Shown here in pieces: positions 35,959-43,657 of a stretch of DNA of 64,000 nt. Position 1 is the stretch's first letter. Every line of letters starts with the position of its first letter. Source of the stretch: Streptomyces avermitilis MA-4680 = NBRC 14893 (lineage in GTDB: Bacteria; Actinomycetota; Actinomycetes; Streptomycetales; Streptomycetaceae). A model generated the notes under the pieces. The model saw nothing but the letters and a program-made list of their open reading frames with translations, had not been told where the DNA came from and ran no database searches. The stretch lies in NCBI RefSeq assembly GCF_000009765.2, contig NC_003155.5, positions 5,890,001 to 5,954,000 of the forward strand, read 5' to 3'. The position numbers were made by a program, and so were the translations under genes.

Positions 35959-36010
35959 CACCCCCGGCTGTCATGCCCGTATCGCCATACGGTCATGACA
36001 GCCGGGGGTG
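35959..36010 (-). terminator. Very strong hairpin terminator after the quinone oxidoreductase gene
   Basis: A 17-bp perfect stem (CACCCCCGGCTGTCATG and complement) continues after one mismatch into CCGTAT-CGCC-ATACGG. It starts 17 bases beyond the stop of the leftward gene at 36028. Confidence 0.88.
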
Positions 36011-36027
36011 CGTCCCCGAGTGGCGCG

Positions 36028-36882
36028 TCAGCCCTTGAGGGCCACCGCGATCGAGTCGGCGATCGGCGTGGTCGGACGGCCGGTCAGGCGGGAGAGGTCG
36101 CCGCTGTCGATGACCAGCTCGCCCTTCTGGATGGACGCGTCCACGCCCGCCAGGATCGTGGCGAAGGGCCCGGGCAGTCCCGCGCCGGTCAGGATGCCGA
36201 CGAGGGCTTCCGGGGAGACGGCGTTGTCGGCGATCTCCTTGCCGGTCTGCCGGCTCAGCTCGGCCGCGTACTCGGCGAGGCTCCACGCGGCGTCGCCGCC
36301 CAGCTCGTACGTCTTGTTCTCGTGGCCCTCGCCGGTCAGTACGGCGACGGCGGCGGCCGCGTAGTCGGCGCGGGCGGCGGAGGAGATCCGGCCCTCGCCG
36401 GCGGCGTGGGTGACGGCGTTGTGCTCCAGTACCGGGGCGAGCTGCTCGGTGTAGTTCTCGTTGTACCAGCCGTTGCGCAGCAGCGCGTACGGCACTCCGG
36501 AGGCCAAGATCGCCTCCTCGGTGCCGCGGTGGTCGTCGGCGAGGGCGGCCGTCAGGCTGCCGGGGGCGCTGGTGTACGCGAGGAGCGCCACGCCGGCGGC
36601 CTTGGCGGCGTTCAGGACGACCTTGTGCTGGCCGACGCGGCCCTTGTCGAACTCGTTGCCGGAGATGAGGAGCACGCGGTCGCCGGCGGCGAGGAGGCCG
36701 TCGAAGGTCTCGGGGGTGTTGTAGTCGGCGACCGCGATCCGCACACCGCGGGCCGCGAGGGGGGCGGCCTTCTCCGCGCTGCGGACGACCGCGGTGATCT
36801 GGTCGGCCGGGACCTTCTCCAGCAGCTGCTCGATGACGAGGCTGCCGAGGTGGCCGGTGGCGCCGGTGACGACGATGCTCAT
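36028..36882 (-). CDS. NmrA-family NAD(P)H:quinone oxidoreductase (QorB/YtfG-like)
   Basis: This 284-residue Rossmann-fold protein has the N-terminal NAD(P)-binding motif VTGATGHLGSLVIEQLL. The segments ADYNTPETFDGLLAAGDRVL and ALLRNGWYNENYTEQL match the QOR2/QorB group, which reduces quinones with NAD(P)H. It is an atypical SDR, lacking the YxxxK catalytic pair. An AAGGAGA site precedes the ATG. It is divergent from an HxlR regulator, an arrangement known for E. coli ytfG/ytfH and corynebacterial qorA/qorR-type pairs, so redox-responsive repression is likely. Confidence 0.9.
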   Translation of the reverse strand: MSIVVTGATGHLGSLVIEQLLEKVPADQITAVVRSAEKAAPLAARGVRIAVADYNTPETFDGLLAAGDRVLLISGNEFDKGRVGQHKVVLNAAKAAGVALLAYTSAPGSLTAALADDHRGTEEAILASGVPYALLRNGWYNENYTEQLAPVLEHNAVTHAAGEGRISSAARADYAAAAVAVLTGEGHENKTYELGGDAAWSLAEYAAELSRQTGKEIADNAVSPEALVGILTGAGLPGPFATILAGVDASIQKGELVIDSGDLSRLTGRPTTPIADSIAVALKG

Positions 36883-36910
36883 GACGGAATCTCCTTGTGG
36901 GCGGGTATGG

Positions 36911-36968
36911 CACTAACCCTAGGAGGTGCACTAACTCAGCGAAAGTACCCACTTTGAAGTAAGGTACT
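36911..36968. promoter_or_regulatory. Shared operator/promoter region for qor-like and hxlR genes
   Basis: The 89-base divergent gap contains an inverted repeat AGTACC-N13-GGTACT at 36944-36968 with a further ACTT-TGA-AGT core inside, ending three bases before the hxlR start. The direct repeat CACTAAC lies at 36911 and 36929. These are candidate HxlR binding sites. Confidence 0.55.
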
Positions 36969-36971
36969 GGC

Positions 36972-37445
36972 ATGTCCGTAAGCACCCCAGCAGTCAGCGG
37001 GGCGCCGGCCGCCACGCAGCCCGCCGCCACGCCGTCCGCCGGCAAGACCGCCGCCACGCAGTCCGCCGGCAAGTACGACATCGCCGAGGCGATGTGCCCG
37101 TACCGCCTGGTGCTCGAGCACGTCACCAGCCGCTGGGGCGTCCTCGTCCTCATCGAGCTGCTGGAGCGCTCGTACCGCTTCAGCGAGCTGCGCCGCGCGA
37201 TCGGCCGGGTCAGCGAGAAGATGCTCACGCAGACCCTGCAGACCCTGGAGCGCGACGGACTCGTCCACCGGGACGCGAAGCCCGTCATCCCGCCGCGCGT
37301 CGACTACTCGCTCACCGACGTCGGGCGCGAGGCGGCCACGCAGGTGCGGGCGCTGGCCGTGTGGACCGAGAAGCGGATGGACGACGTGGAGCGGGCCCGC
37401 CGGTCGTACGACGAGGCCCGGGCCGCTGGGGCCCGGGCCTCGTGA
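36972..37445 (+). CDS. HxlR-family transcriptional regulator
   Basis: This is a 157-residue winged-helix repressor. The first ~40 residues are an Ala/Thr-rich leader with the repeat AATQSAGK-like (KTAATQSAGKYD). The HxlR domain follows: CPYRLVLEHVTSRWGVLVLIELLERSYRFSELRRAIG, recognition segment SEKMLTQTLQTLERDGLV, and wing VDYSLTDVGREAA. The conserved Cys of the motif 'CP' at about residue 43 could sense thiol oxidation, as in QorR/HypR relatives. It probably controls the divergent quinone oxidoreductase and itself. Its last codons form a terminator hairpin. Confidence 0.92.
   Translation: MSVSTPAVSGAPAATQPAATPSAGKTAATQSAGKYDIAEAMCPYRLVLEHVTSRWGVLVLIELLERSYRFSELRRAIGRVSEKMLTQTLQTLERDGLVHRDAKPVIPPRVDYSLTDVGREAATQVRALAVWTEKRMDDVERARRSYDEARAAGARAS
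37412..37442. terminator. Terminator hairpin embedded in the end of the hxlR coding sequence
   Basis: The perfect 13-bp inverted repeat CGAGGCCCGGGCC-GCTGG-GGCCCGGGCCTCG ends at the base before the TGA stop. It encodes DEARAAGARAS at the C-terminus and lies 16 bases from the stop of convergent korB. Confidence 0.75.
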
Positions 37446-37458
37446 AGGTGCGCGCGGC

Positions 37459-38538
37459 TCAGCCGACGACCGTCCAGGTGTCCCCGCCCGCGAGCAGCGC
37501 GGCCAGGTCGCCCTTGCCGTTCTGCTCGATCGCCGTGTCCAGCTGCTCGGACATCTGCGCGTCGTAGACCGGCCGCTCCGCGGCACGGAACACACCGATC
37601 GGGGTGTGGTGCAGGGTGTCCGGGTCGGCGAGGCGGGAGAGGGCGAAGGCCGTGGTCGGGGACGCGGAGTGCGCGTCGTGGACCAGGATCCGCGCCTCGT
37701 TCTCCGGGGTCACGGTGACGACCTTCAGGTCGCCGGTCAGCGGGTCGCGTACGACACCCTTGGCGGCGTCCGCGCCGAAGCGGATCTGCTTCCCGTGCTC
37801 CAGCCGGATCACGGCCTCTTCGGCCTGCTGTTTGTCCTTGAGGACCTCGAAGGCGCCGTCGTTGAAGATGTTGCAGTTCTGGTAGATCTCCACCAGCGCC
37901 GTGCCGGGGTGGGCGGCCGCCTGGCGCAGCACGTCCGTCAGATGCTTGCGGTCGGAGTCCACCGTCCGCGCCACGAACGACGCCTCCGCGCCGATGGCGA
38001 GCGACACCGGGTTGAAGGGCGCGTCCAGCGAGCCCATCGGCGTCGACTTGGTGATCTTGCCGACCTCCGAGGTGGGGGAGTACTGGCCCTTGGTGAGGCC
38101 GTAGATCCGGTTGTTGAACAGCAGGATCTTGAGGTTCACATTGCGGCGCAGGGCGTGGATGAGGTGGTTGCCGCCGATGGACAGCGCGTCGCCGTCACCC
38201 GTGACCACCCAGACCGACAGGTCGCGGCGGGAGGAGGCGAGGCCCGTGGCGATGGCGGGGGCGCGGCCGTGGATGGAGTGCATGCCGTACGTGTTCATGT
38301 AGTACGGGAAGCGGGACGAGCAGCCGATGCCCGAGACGAAGACGATGTTCTCCTTGGCGAGCCCGAGCTCGGGCATGAAGCCCTGCACGGCGGCCAGGAC
38401 CGCGTAGTCACCGCAGCCGGGGCACCAGCGCACTTCCTGATCGGACTTGAAGTCCTTCATGGACTGCCTGGCCTCGGCCTTGGGGACCAGGGAAAGCGCC
38501 TCGATCGTGCCCGTGCCTTCCGTGGACGTCTCAGTCAT
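37459..38538 (-). CDS. korB: 2-oxoacid:ferredoxin oxidoreductase, beta subunit
   Basis: This is the thiamine diphosphate-binding subunit of 2-oxoglutarate (or related 2-oxoacid):ferredoxin oxidoreductase, which makes acyl-CoA and reduced ferredoxin. The 359-residue protein has the cluster-binding segment RWCPGCGDYAVL and the TPP motif VTGDGDALSIGGNHL ... FNNRIYGLTKGQYSPTS. Its ATG lies inside the end of korA (8-base overlap), so the two are coupled. No ferredoxin gene is adjacent. In actinobacteria this enzyme supports the TCA cycle in place of or beside 2-oxoglutarate dehydrogenase. Confidence 0.94.
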   Translation of the reverse strand: MTETSTEGTGTIEALSLVPKAEARQSMKDFKSDQEVRWCPGCGDYAVLAAVQGFMPELGLAKENIVFVSGIGCSSRFPYYMNTYGMHSIHGRAPAIATGLASSRRDLSVWVVTGDGDALSIGGNHLIHALRRNVNLKILLFNNRIYGLTKGQYSPTSEVGKITKSTPMGSLDAPFNPVSLAIGAEASFVARTVDSDRKHLTDVLRQAAAHPGTALVEIYQNCNIFNDGAFEVLKDKQQAEEAVIRLEHGKQIRFGADAAKGVVRDPLTGDLKVVTVTPENEARILVHDAHSASPTTAFALSRLADPDTLHHTPIGVFRAAERPVYDAQMSEQLDTAIEQNGKGDLAALLAGGDTWTVVG

Positions 38539-40459
38539 CGATGGCCTCCTTCAGAGCCGTGGCGAGTTGCTCAGCCTTGAACGGCATTCCGTTGACCTGG
38601 TTGTACGAGTGGGCGTCCACCAGGTACTTCGCCCGGATGAGTGTGGCGAGCTGACCGAGGTTCATCTCGGGGATCACCACCTTGTCGTACCCCTTCAGCA
38701 CCGCGCCGAGGTTCGACGGGAAGGGGTTGAGGTGGCGCAGATGCGCCTGCGCGATGGACTCCCCGGCCGTCCGCAGCCGTCGTACGGCCGCGGTGATGGG
38801 CCCGTAGGTCGAACCCCAGCCCAGTACGAGGGCGCTCGCCCCGTCCGGGTCGTCGACCTCGATGTCGGGGACGTCGATGCCGTCGATCTTCGCCTGGCGG
38901 GTACGCACCATGAAGTCGTGGTTGGCGGGGTCGTACGAGATGTTGCCCGTGCCGTCCTGCTTCTCGATGCCGCCGATGCGGTGCTCCAGACCCGGCGTGC
39001 CCGGGATCGCCCACGGGCGGGCCAGGGTCCCCGGGTCACGTTTGTAGGGCCAGAACACCTCGGTGCCGTCGTCCAGGGTGTGGTTCGGTCCCTGGGCGAA
39101 CCGCACGCGCAGATCGGGGAGCCCGTCGGTCTCCGGGATGCGCCAGGGCTCGCTGCCGTTGGCCAGATAGCCGTCGGAGAGCAGGAACACCGGCGTGCGG
39201 TACGTCAGCGCGATCCGCGCCGCCTCGATGGCGGCCTCGAAGCAGTCGGCCGGCGTGCGCGGCGCGACCACCGGGACCGGTGCCTCGCCGTTGCGGCCGT
39301 ACATCGCCTGGAGCAGGTCCGCCTGCTCGGTCTTGGTCGGCAGGCCGGTCGACGGGCCGCCGCGCTGGATGTCGACCACCAGCAGCGGCAGCTCGAGGGA
39401 GACGGCCAGCCCGATCGTCTCCGACTTGAGGGCCACACCCGGCCCGGAGGTCGTGGTGACCGCCAGCGAACCGCCGAAGGCGGCCCCCAGCGCCGCGCCG
39501 ATGCCCGCGATCTCGTCCTCGGCCTGGAAGGTGCGGACGCCGAAGTTCTTGTGCTTGCTCAGCTCGTGCAGGATGTCGGAGGCCGGGGTGATCGGGTACG
39601 AGCCCAGGTACAGCGGCAGATCCGCCTGGCGGGAGGCCGCGATCAGGCCGTACGACAGGGCCAGGTTCCCGGAGATGTTGCGGTAGGTGCCGGCCGGGAA
39701 GGCGGACTGGGCCGGGGCGACCTCGTAGGAGACCGCGAAGTCCTCCGTCGTCTCGCCGAAGTTCCAGCCGGCCCGGAACGCGGCGATATTGGCCGCCGCG
39801 ATGGCCGGCTTCTTGGCGAACTTGGTGGTCAGGAACTTCTCGGTGCCCTCGGTCGGCCGGTGGTACATCCACGACAGCAGCCCCAGCGCGAACATGTTCT
39901 TGCTGCGCTCGGCCTCCTTGCGGGAGAGCTCGAACTCCTTGAGCGCCTCGACCGTGAGGGTGGTCAGGGGGACGGGGTGGACGCTGTAGCCGTCCAGCGA
40001 GCCGTCCTCCAGCGGACTCGTGCCGTACCCGACCTTCTGCATGGCGCGCTTGGTGAACTCGTCCGTGTTGACGATGACCTCCGCGCCGCGCGGCAGGTCG
40101 CTCACGTTCGCCTTGAGGGCGGCCGGGTTCATCGCCACGAGGACGTTCGGCGCGTCGCCGGGGGTCAGGATGTCGTGGTCCGCGAAGTGCAACTGGAAGG
40201 AGGAGACCCCGGGCAGCGTGCCCGCGGGGGCCCGGATCTCGGCGGGGAAGTTCGGCAGGGTCGAGAGGTCGTTTCCGAAGGACGCCGTCTCTGAGGTGAA
40301 GCGGTCACCGGTGAGTTGCATACCGTCACCGGAGTCCCCGGCGAACCGGATGATCACGCGATCGAGTCGGCGTACGTCCTTCGCGCCCGCCGGTTTGCGC
40401 TGCTCTCCCACGACGGGTTCGTCGGCCTGTTCCGTTGTACTGCTGACCTGGCTGGTCAC
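38531..40459 (-). CDS. korA: 2-oxoacid:ferredoxin oxidoreductase, alpha subunit (gamma-alpha fusion)
   Basis: This 642-residue partner of KorB has an N-terminal gamma domain (residues 30-210: VIIRFAGDSGDGMQLTGDRF, PAEIRAPAGTLPGVSSFQLHF) joined to the alpha pyrimidine-binding domain (GSYPITPASDILHELSKH, FQAEDEIAGIGAALGAAFGG, TTTSGPGVALKSE). The GTG start has an AAGGAGG site. It carries no ferredoxin domain, so electrons must leave through a separate ferredoxin. It is the first gene of the korAB operon; a 286-base gap separates it from the response regulator gene. Confidence 0.95.
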   Translation of the reverse strand: MTSQVSSTTEQADEPVVGEQRKPAGAKDVRRLDRVIIRFAGDSGDGMQLTGDRFTSETASFGNDLSTLPNFPAEIRAPAGTLPGVSSFQLHFADHDILTPGDAPNVLVAMNPAALKANVSDLPRGAEVIVNTDEFTKRAMQKVGYGTSPLEDGSLDGYSVHPVPLTTLTVEALKEFELSRKEAERSKNMFALGLLSWMYHRPTEGTEKFLTTKFAKKPAIAAANIAAFRAGWNFGETTEDFAVSYEVAPAQSAFPAGTYRNISGNLALSYGLIAASRQADLPLYLGSYPITPASDILHELSKHKNFGVRTFQAEDEIAGIGAALGAAFGGSLAVTTTSGPGVALKSETIGLAVSLELPLLVVDIQRGGPSTGLPTKTEQADLLQAMYGRNGEAPVPVVAPRTPADCFEAAIEAARIALTYRTPVFLLSDGYLANGSEPWRIPETDGLPDLRVRFAQGPNHTLDDGTEVFWPYKRDPGTLARPWAIPGTPGLEHRIGGIEKQDGTGNISYDPANHDFMVRTRQAKIDGIDVPDIEVDDPDGASALVLGWGSTYGPITAAVRRLRTAGESIAQAHLRHLNPFPSNLGAVLKGYDKVVIPEMNLGQLATLIRAKYLVDAHSYNQVNGMPFKAEQLATALKEAIDD

Positions 40460-40713
40460 TGAACTGGACCTCCTTCGAGGCGGCTGTCCGGGAGCGGTCG
40501 TGCCGGCGACCTTCCCAGGGTCAACCCTACGTCGGTAAGGGTCGCCTTCCCTCGGCCGTTCGCATGATGGACGCCGATTTGAGACGGCCGGACACCCTGA
40601 CTTGTCATGATTTACTCGCCCCCCGGCGCTTCCCCTGAAGACGCTCCGCGCTCATCCTTCGGTTCTGGTGCTCAATGGACTGCCGCATGGCATTCGTTGA
40701 TTGTCGGACGCGT
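40460..40713 (-). promoter_or_regulatory. Upstream region of korAB
   Basis: No gene is seen. This leftward promoter region contains ACCCTACGTCGGTAAGGGT, an imperfect inverted repeat at about 40525-40545 near the start, which could be an operator. The right end holds the terminator of the next gene. Confidence 0.4.
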
Positions 40714-40743
40714 GACTGACACGTGTCTGACACAGTGTCAGTC
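40714..40743 (-). terminator. Hairpin terminator after the response regulator gene
   Basis: The perfect 9-bp inverted repeat GACTGACAC ... GTGTCAGTC has a loop that itself contains GTGTC and GACAC. It begins three bases past the response regulator stop codon. Confidence 0.75.
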
Positions 40744-40745
40744 GA

Positions 40746-41405
40746 TCAGGAGTTCAGATAGGTGAGCACTGCCAGAACACGCCGGTGATCGCCGTCGCTC
40801 GGGGACAATCCGAGCTTCAGGAAGATATTGCTGACGTGTTTTTCGACCGCGCCGTCGCTCACGACCAGCTGTCGGGCGATCGCCGAATTGGTCCGCCCCT
40901 CGGCCATCAGGCCCAGCACCTCCCGCTCCCTCGGGGTGAGCCCCGTGAGCACATCCTGCCGACGGCTGCGCCCGAGCAGCTGCGCCACGACCTCCGGATC
41001 CAGCGCGGTACCCCCCTGGGCCACCCGGACGACCGCGTCGACGAACTCGCGCACCTCGGCCACCCGGTCCTTGAGCAGATAGCCGACACCGCGGCTGGAA
41101 CCGGCGAGCAGCTCGGTGGCGTACCGCTCCTCGACGTACTGCGACAGCACGAGCACCCCGACCTCGGGGTGCGCCTTGCGCAGCTGTACGGCCGCCCTGA
41201 CCCCTTCGTCGGTGTGTGTCGGTGGCATGCGCACGTCCGCCACCACCACGTCCGGCAGCTCGTCCTGGGCCGCCAGCTCGCCGATGGTCTTGATCAGTGC
41301 GTCGCCGTCGCCGACACCCGCCACGACGTCATGCCCGCGGTCGGTCAGCAACCGGGTCAGGCCCTCCCTGAGCAGCACTGAATCCTCGGCGATGACCACC
41401 CGCAC
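40746..41405 (-). CDS. LuxR-family two-component response regulator (NarL type)
   Basis: This 219-residue regulator has a receiver domain at residues 2-120 with acidic pocket VVIAEDSVLLREGL, phospho-acceptor Asp in VVVADVRMPP and the conserved Lys in LLKDR. A LuxR helix-turn-helix follows (LTPREREVLGLMAEGRTNSA, then AIARQLVVSDGAVEKHVSNI). GTG at 41405 follows a GGAGG site; GTG at 41417 is an alternative. Two tandem histidine kinase genes lie upstream in the same direction, so it is presumably phosphorylated by one or both of them. Confidence 0.92.
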   Translation of the reverse strand: MRVVIAEDSVLLREGLTRLLTDRGHDVVAGVGDGDALIKTIGELAAQDELPDVVVADVRMPPTHTDEGVRAAVQLRKAHPEVGVLVLSQYVEERYATELLAGSSRGVGYLLKDRVAEVREFVDAVVRVAQGGTALDPEVVAQLLGRSRRQDVLTGLTPREREVLGLMAEGRTNSAIARQLVVSDGAVEKHVSNIFLKLGLSPSDGDHRRVLAVLTYLNS

Positions 41406-41930
41406 CCTGTCCTCCACGATCCTCGGCCCCCCACACCCCGCCCCAGGCCCGTTGTGGCCCGTACGCCAGTCCCAGCATTCCAGCATTCGGACCCGGACGG
41501 GCCCTGGCCACGGGAATACAGGGGTGGGGGTTCCCGATTTCGGACCCCGAGCGGCCGATAACGGATCTTCGGTGGCTGATCGGTGGCTGGTCGGGGGTCG
41601 CTCGGGGACAGGCCGATGGCAGGGCGGGCGTCGGTCGGTGGCGGGGCTGGGGGGCCTTGTGGGGGGCGATCGGGTTCGTGAGGGGTGGCACGGGGGTGTC
41701 CGCGGGGGTGTCCGCGGGGGTGCCGGGCGGTTTCGAGGGTGGCGCGGGCGGTGTGGGGCGGTTTCGAGGGTGGCGCGCGGGATGTGGGGCGGTTTTGAGG
41801 GGGTGTGGGGGTGCGGGGGCGGTTTCGAGGGGGCGCGGAGGTGCAGGTAGGGGGCTCCTGCTGGGGCAGAGGGGGGCGCGGCGGCGCGCGGTCGCTCCCT
41901 CGGCGTGGGCCCCCGTGCGCCCCCGGGGCC
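41406..41930 (-). other. Long repeat-rich gap between histidine kinase and response regulator
   Basis: These 525 bases separate two genes that are usually adjacent in such systems. The reverse strand is C-rich and contains only low-complexity frames (Pro/Thr-rich), so no gene is called. A 31-bp repeat array fills the centre. Confidence 0.6.
41726..41840 (+). repeat. 31-bp tandem repeat, four degenerate copies
   Basis: GGCGGTTTCGAGGG begins at 41726, 41757 and 41818, and GGCGGTTTTGAGGG at 41788 (spacing 31, 31, 30). A shorter GGGGGTGTCCGC array directly precedes it at about 41690-41722. Confidence 0.8.
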
Positions 41931-43289
41931 TCACCCCCGCCAGGGCAGCTCCGCGGTGATCCGAGTGGGCCCGGCCACCGGCGAGTCGACCACCAGAATC
42001 CCGTCCACCGCGTCCAGCCGTCCCGCGAGCCCGGCCAGCCCGGACCCGCCGGAGACGTCCGCACCGCCCACCCCGTTGTCCACGACCTGGAGCAGCAGCC
42101 GGTTCTCCACCCGCCACACATCCACCGTCGCCCGAGTCGCCCGGGCGTGTTTGCTGACGTTCTGGAGCAGCTCGGACACCGTGAAGTACGCGATCCCCTC
42201 GATCGCCGGCGCCGGCCGCGCGGGCAGATCCACCTCGACCTGCACCGGCACCGTGCAGCGCGAGGCCACGGCGGACAGCGCCGCGTCCAGCCCCCGGTCC
42301 GTCAGCACCGCCGGATGGATCCCGCGCGCCAGATCCCGCAGCTCCTGCAACGCCGTCTTCACCTCGCCGTGCGCCTCGTCCACCATCCGTGCCGCCTCCC
42401 GCGGATCCTCCGCCAGCTTCTCCTTGGCCAGACCGAGGTCCATGGCGAGAGCCACCAGGCGGGCCTGCGCCCCGTCGTGCAGATCGCGTTCGATGCGCCG
42501 CAGATCGGCGGCGGCCGTGTCGATCACCACGCCACGGTCCGACTCCAGCTCCACCACCCGTGTGGCCAGCCGCGAAGGGCCGAGCAGCCCGTGCACCAGC
42601 AACCGGTCGACCGTGGTCAGCGCCCGCACGATCCAGGGCGTCGCCATCGTGAACAACAGCCCCACCAGGGCGGTCACCGTGATCTCGAACGGGTTGTCGA
42701 GGTAGATGCTGTGCGCCTGGTCGCCGTACAGCTGAAGGCCGCCCTGGCCGCCGTACATCGGAAAGACCCAGAACCACAGCGGGTACGTCAGCAGCGCCCA
42801 CCCGTACGCCCAGAAGTTCAGCGCCACGACGAACGCGAACACGGCCCACGGGAACTGGAGCACCGCGTACAGCAGATGCCGCCACGACGCCCCGCTCTTG
42901 AGCATCGCCCCCATCCACGCCATCGGCCCGTGGCCCTTCATCCGCAGCGGCTCCGGATCGGCCACCTCAAGGCCCAGCAGCCGCCGCGCCCGCGCCCGCT
43001 CCAGCACTCCGAAACCGCGGCATCCGGCCAGTGCCGCCGCCAGCACCGGGATCCCCAGGAACGTGACCAGCAGTCCGGCGCCGAGCGCGAACATCGTGAC
43101 GGCGTATATGAACATCGCGATGCCGACCGGCAGACCGAGCATCAGATAGCCGAACTCGCGCCAGCTACGGGCCTCGATCGGCGCCCTCAACGGTGCCGGG
43201 AGCCGGTGCCGTCGCTCCCCGGCGCCCGGGGATCCAGGGCTGTCCCAGTCTCCGTATCCCTGCCCGTACTGCGTGGCCATCGGCGTCAT
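41931..43289 (-). CDS. Two-component sensor histidine kinase (HisKA_3), first of a tandem pair
   Basis: This 452-residue membrane kinase has a hydrophilic N-terminus and four hydrophobic segments in two pairs (around residues 45-90 and 130-230). The dimerisation/phospho-acceptor box is RIERDLHDGAQARLVALAM and the ATPase domain has ELLQNVSKHA and DNGVGGADVSGGSGLAGL. It is about 60% similar by eye to the next kinase gene, especially after the H-box, pointing to gene duplication. Start choice is uncertain: ATG 43289 or 43280 both precede the conserved part, while the frame stays open to 43631 through Arg/Ala-rich repeats. Confidence 0.9.
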   Translation of the reverse strand: MTPMATQYGQGYGDWDSPGSPGAGERRHRLPAPLRAPIEARSWREFGYLMLGLPVGIAMFIYAVTMFALGAGLLVTFLGIPVLAAALAGCRGFGVLERARARRLLGLEVADPEPLRMKGHGPMAWMGAMLKSGASWRHLLYAVLQFPWAVFAFVVALNFWAYGWALLTYPLWFWVFPMYGGQGGLQLYGDQAHSIYLDNPFEITVTALVGLLFTMATPWIVRALTTVDRLLVHGLLGPSRLATRVVELESDRGVVIDTAAADLRRIERDLHDGAQARLVALAMDLGLAKEKLAEDPREAARMVDEAHGEVKTALQELRDLARGIHPAVLTDRGLDAALSAVASRCTVPVQVEVDLPARPAPAIEGIAYFTVSELLQNVSKHARATRATVDVWRVENRLLLQVVDNGVGGADVSGGSGLAGLAGRLDAVDGILVVDSPVAGPTRITAELPWRG

Positions 43290-43657
43290 CCGTTCTGCTC
43301 GGTCCTGCTCGGTCCTGCGCGTTCCCACTCGTGTTGCGCGTTCCGCTCGTGTTGCTCGTTCCGCTGGTGCTGCTCGTGTTGCTGGTCCCGCTCGTGCTGC
43401 TTCTCGGCTTCTACGTCCACCTTGCTGGCCGCGCGCCCGCCGGACCATGGAGCGCGTCGGCGTCCTGGGCCGGGGGTTTTCCCTACCTCCGCGCCGCGCG
43501 TATGAAGAAGCGGCCGTACGCCCCGCGTACGACCGCCCCACCCCGCCCGCTCCGGCTCGTCCTCCGAGTCGGACCGGCTGCCCGTGTCGGTTCGTCCTCC
43601 GAGTCGGACCCGCCGGCCTGTGACGGCTCACCCCGGCTCACGCCCGGCCGTGTGCGG
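43290..43657 (-). other. Gap between the two histidine kinase genes, with degenerate repeats
   Basis: These 368 bases hold TGCTCGGTCC twice near 43300 and degenerate GCTCGTGTTGCTGGT-like units at 43325-43400. TCGTCCTCCGAGTCGGAC occurs twice near 43556 and 43597. The kinase frame is open across it but gives Arg/Ala-rich low-complexity protein, so I leave it non-coding. Confidence 0.5.

Noticed and set aside
43290..43631. N-terminal extension of the first histidine kinase
   Set aside because: The frame is open but encodes Arg/Ala-rich repeats without membrane or sensor character, and the paralogue has no such extension.
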